DNA of 64,000 bases from Mesorhizobium sp. SOD10 (GTDB taxonomy: Bacteria > Pseudomonadota > Alphaproteobacteria > Rhizobiales > Rhizobiaceae). Positions 63,331 to 64,000 of this stretch are shown here, one piece after another. Under the pieces are notes generated by a model. It saw only the letters and a program-made list of their open reading frames with translations. It was not told where the DNA came from and searched no databases. How positions within the stretch are numbered: position 1 is the first letter of the stretch; each line of letters starts with the position of its first letter. The stretch covers positions 1 through 64,000 of the forward strand of contig CCNA01000014.1 of NCBI GenBank assembly GCA_000824805.1. The letters are read 5' to 3'. Made by a program: the position numbers and the translations under genes.

Positions 63331-64000
63331 ATGTCAGTCCGCCGTCTTGCAGAAGCCAGCCTCCAGCCAGCCTCGTTCGCCTTCAACAAGGAGAACGCGG
63401 CGGCGGCTGAGCAGTGGATCGCCAAATATCCGAAGGGGCGCGAGCAGTCGGCCATCATCCCCTTGCTGATGCTGGCGCAGGAGCAGGAAGGCTGGGTAAC
63501 GAAGGCGGCGATCGAGACGATCTCGGACATGCTCGGCATGCCGCGCATCCGTGGCCTCGAGGTCGCGACCTTCTACACGCAGTACCAGCTCAATCCGGTC
63601 GGCACGCGCGCCCATATCCAGGTCTGCGGCACTACGCCCTGCATGCTGCGCGGCTCGGAAGCGCTGATGGATGTGTGCCGGTCGAAGATCCATCACGACC
63701 AGTTCCGTACCAACGACAAGGGCACGCTGTCGTGGGAGGAGGTCGAATGCCTCGGCGCCTGCGTCAACGCGCCGATGGTCATGATCTTCAAGGACACATT
63801 CGAAGACCTGACGCCCGAGCGGCTGGCCGAGATCATCGATCTTTATGACGCGGGCAGGGGCGCCGAGGTGAAACCCGGTCCGCAGAACGGCCGCCACGGG
63901 TCCGAGCCGGCCGATGGCCTGAAGACGCTGACAAATGAAAAGGCGATCCTGAAGTCGACGCGCGACAAGGAAGCCAAGGCGGCCGCGAAGGCTGCCAAGG
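63331..64000 (+). CDS. nuoE: NADH-quinone oxidoreductase subunit E, 3' end cut by window
   Basis: The first 223 residues of the 24-kDa subunit, which carries a [2Fe-2S] cluster. The four ligand cysteines are in VCGTTPCMLRG and ECLGACVNAP. After residue about 180 the sequence becomes a Lys/Ala/Glu-rich extension (DKEAKAAAKAAK) that runs off the window edge and is longer than the E. coli protein. Such Ala/Lys tails occur in rhizobial NuoE. Confidence 0.95.
   Translation, partial: MSVRRLAEASLQPASFAFNKENAAAAEQWIAKYPKGREQSAIIPLLMLAQEQEGWVTKAAIETISDMLGMPRIRGLEVATFYTQYQLNPVGTRAHIQVCGTTPCMLRGSEALMDVCRSKIHHDQFRTNDKGTLSWEEVECLGACVNAPMVMIFKDTFEDLTPERLAEIIDLYDAGRGAEVKPGPQNGRHGSEPADGLKTLTNEKAILKSTRDKEAKAAAKAAK

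Overview
The window is a GC-rich, densely coded chromosomal segment of an alphaproteobacterium of the order Hyphomicrobiales (Rhizobiales), most likely Mesorhizobium or a close relative. This rests on the protein families and their order (hflKC tail-DUF2065-degP, serB/miaA, ilvB-ilvN, aerobic cob operon with cobN, cobW and DUF1636, nuoA-E, BA14K and SpoIIAA-like proteins) and on palindromic repeats of the kind scattered through rhizobial genomes. No 16S gene or other marker is present to settle genus or species. I see no integrase, transposase, phage block or CRISPR array.

Layout. 1-5.3 kb: end of hflC, a DUF2065 membrane peptide, the periplasmic protease degP, a frameshifted GNAT gene, serB, miaA and a diguanylate cyclase. 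5.3-10.9 kb: a HerA-type ATPase, an XRE-cupin regulator, a small hypothetical protein, a GNAT acetyltransferase and a flavin monooxygenase with an N-terminal NTF2/SnoaL-like domain. 11-13.7 kb: ilvB-ilvN behind an attenuator whose leader peptide is rich in Leu, Ile and Val codons. 13.8-22 kb: a LysE exporter, an RND efflux pair, a cobalt-type nitrile hydratase (alpha, beta, activator) and a helicase preceded by a LexA-type box. 22-27.5 kb: a SpoIIAA-like protein, pdxJ and two tandem kup potassium transporters sharing an almost identical 3' third. 27.5-34 kb: an accessory redox and detoxification zone with its own local regulators (HxlR with qorB; MarR with Rieske ferredoxin and GST; TetR). 33.8-35.1 kb: ilvC with a triplicated 3' end. 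35-42.5 kb: PilZ, BA14K, an EEP-family hydrolase, NUDIX, a MacAB-like ABC exporter and PhzF. 42.66 kb: tRNA-Lys(CTT).

43.2-59 kb is an almost complete aerobic cobalamin block. Fourteen minus-strand genes, DUF1636-cobW-cobN-cobG-cobH-cobI-cobJ-(cobK)-cobL-cobE-cobM-cobA-cobB-cobS-cobT, lie downstream of a cobalamin riboswitch at 58.83-59.0 kb. Most adjacent genes overlap by about 4 nt. cobK alone is on the plus strand and sits inside the run, touching or overlapping both neighbours. cobG carries an in-frame palindromic repeat. The window ends with a YcaQ-type DNA-repair protein and the start of the nuo (complex I) operon, nuoA-nuoE.

How the genes relate. ilvB, ilvN and ilvC supply branched-chain amino acid synthesis. 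The cob genes take uroporphyrinogen III through most of the corrin ring steps, cobalt insertion and the lower-ligand steps. The nitrile hydratase is a second cobalt enzyme. I found no wholly new multi-gene system. The most interesting items are the cobG insertion, the interleaved cobK, the near-leaderless ilv attenuator, the ilvC end triplication, the mosaic kup pair and three well-formed operator arrays.
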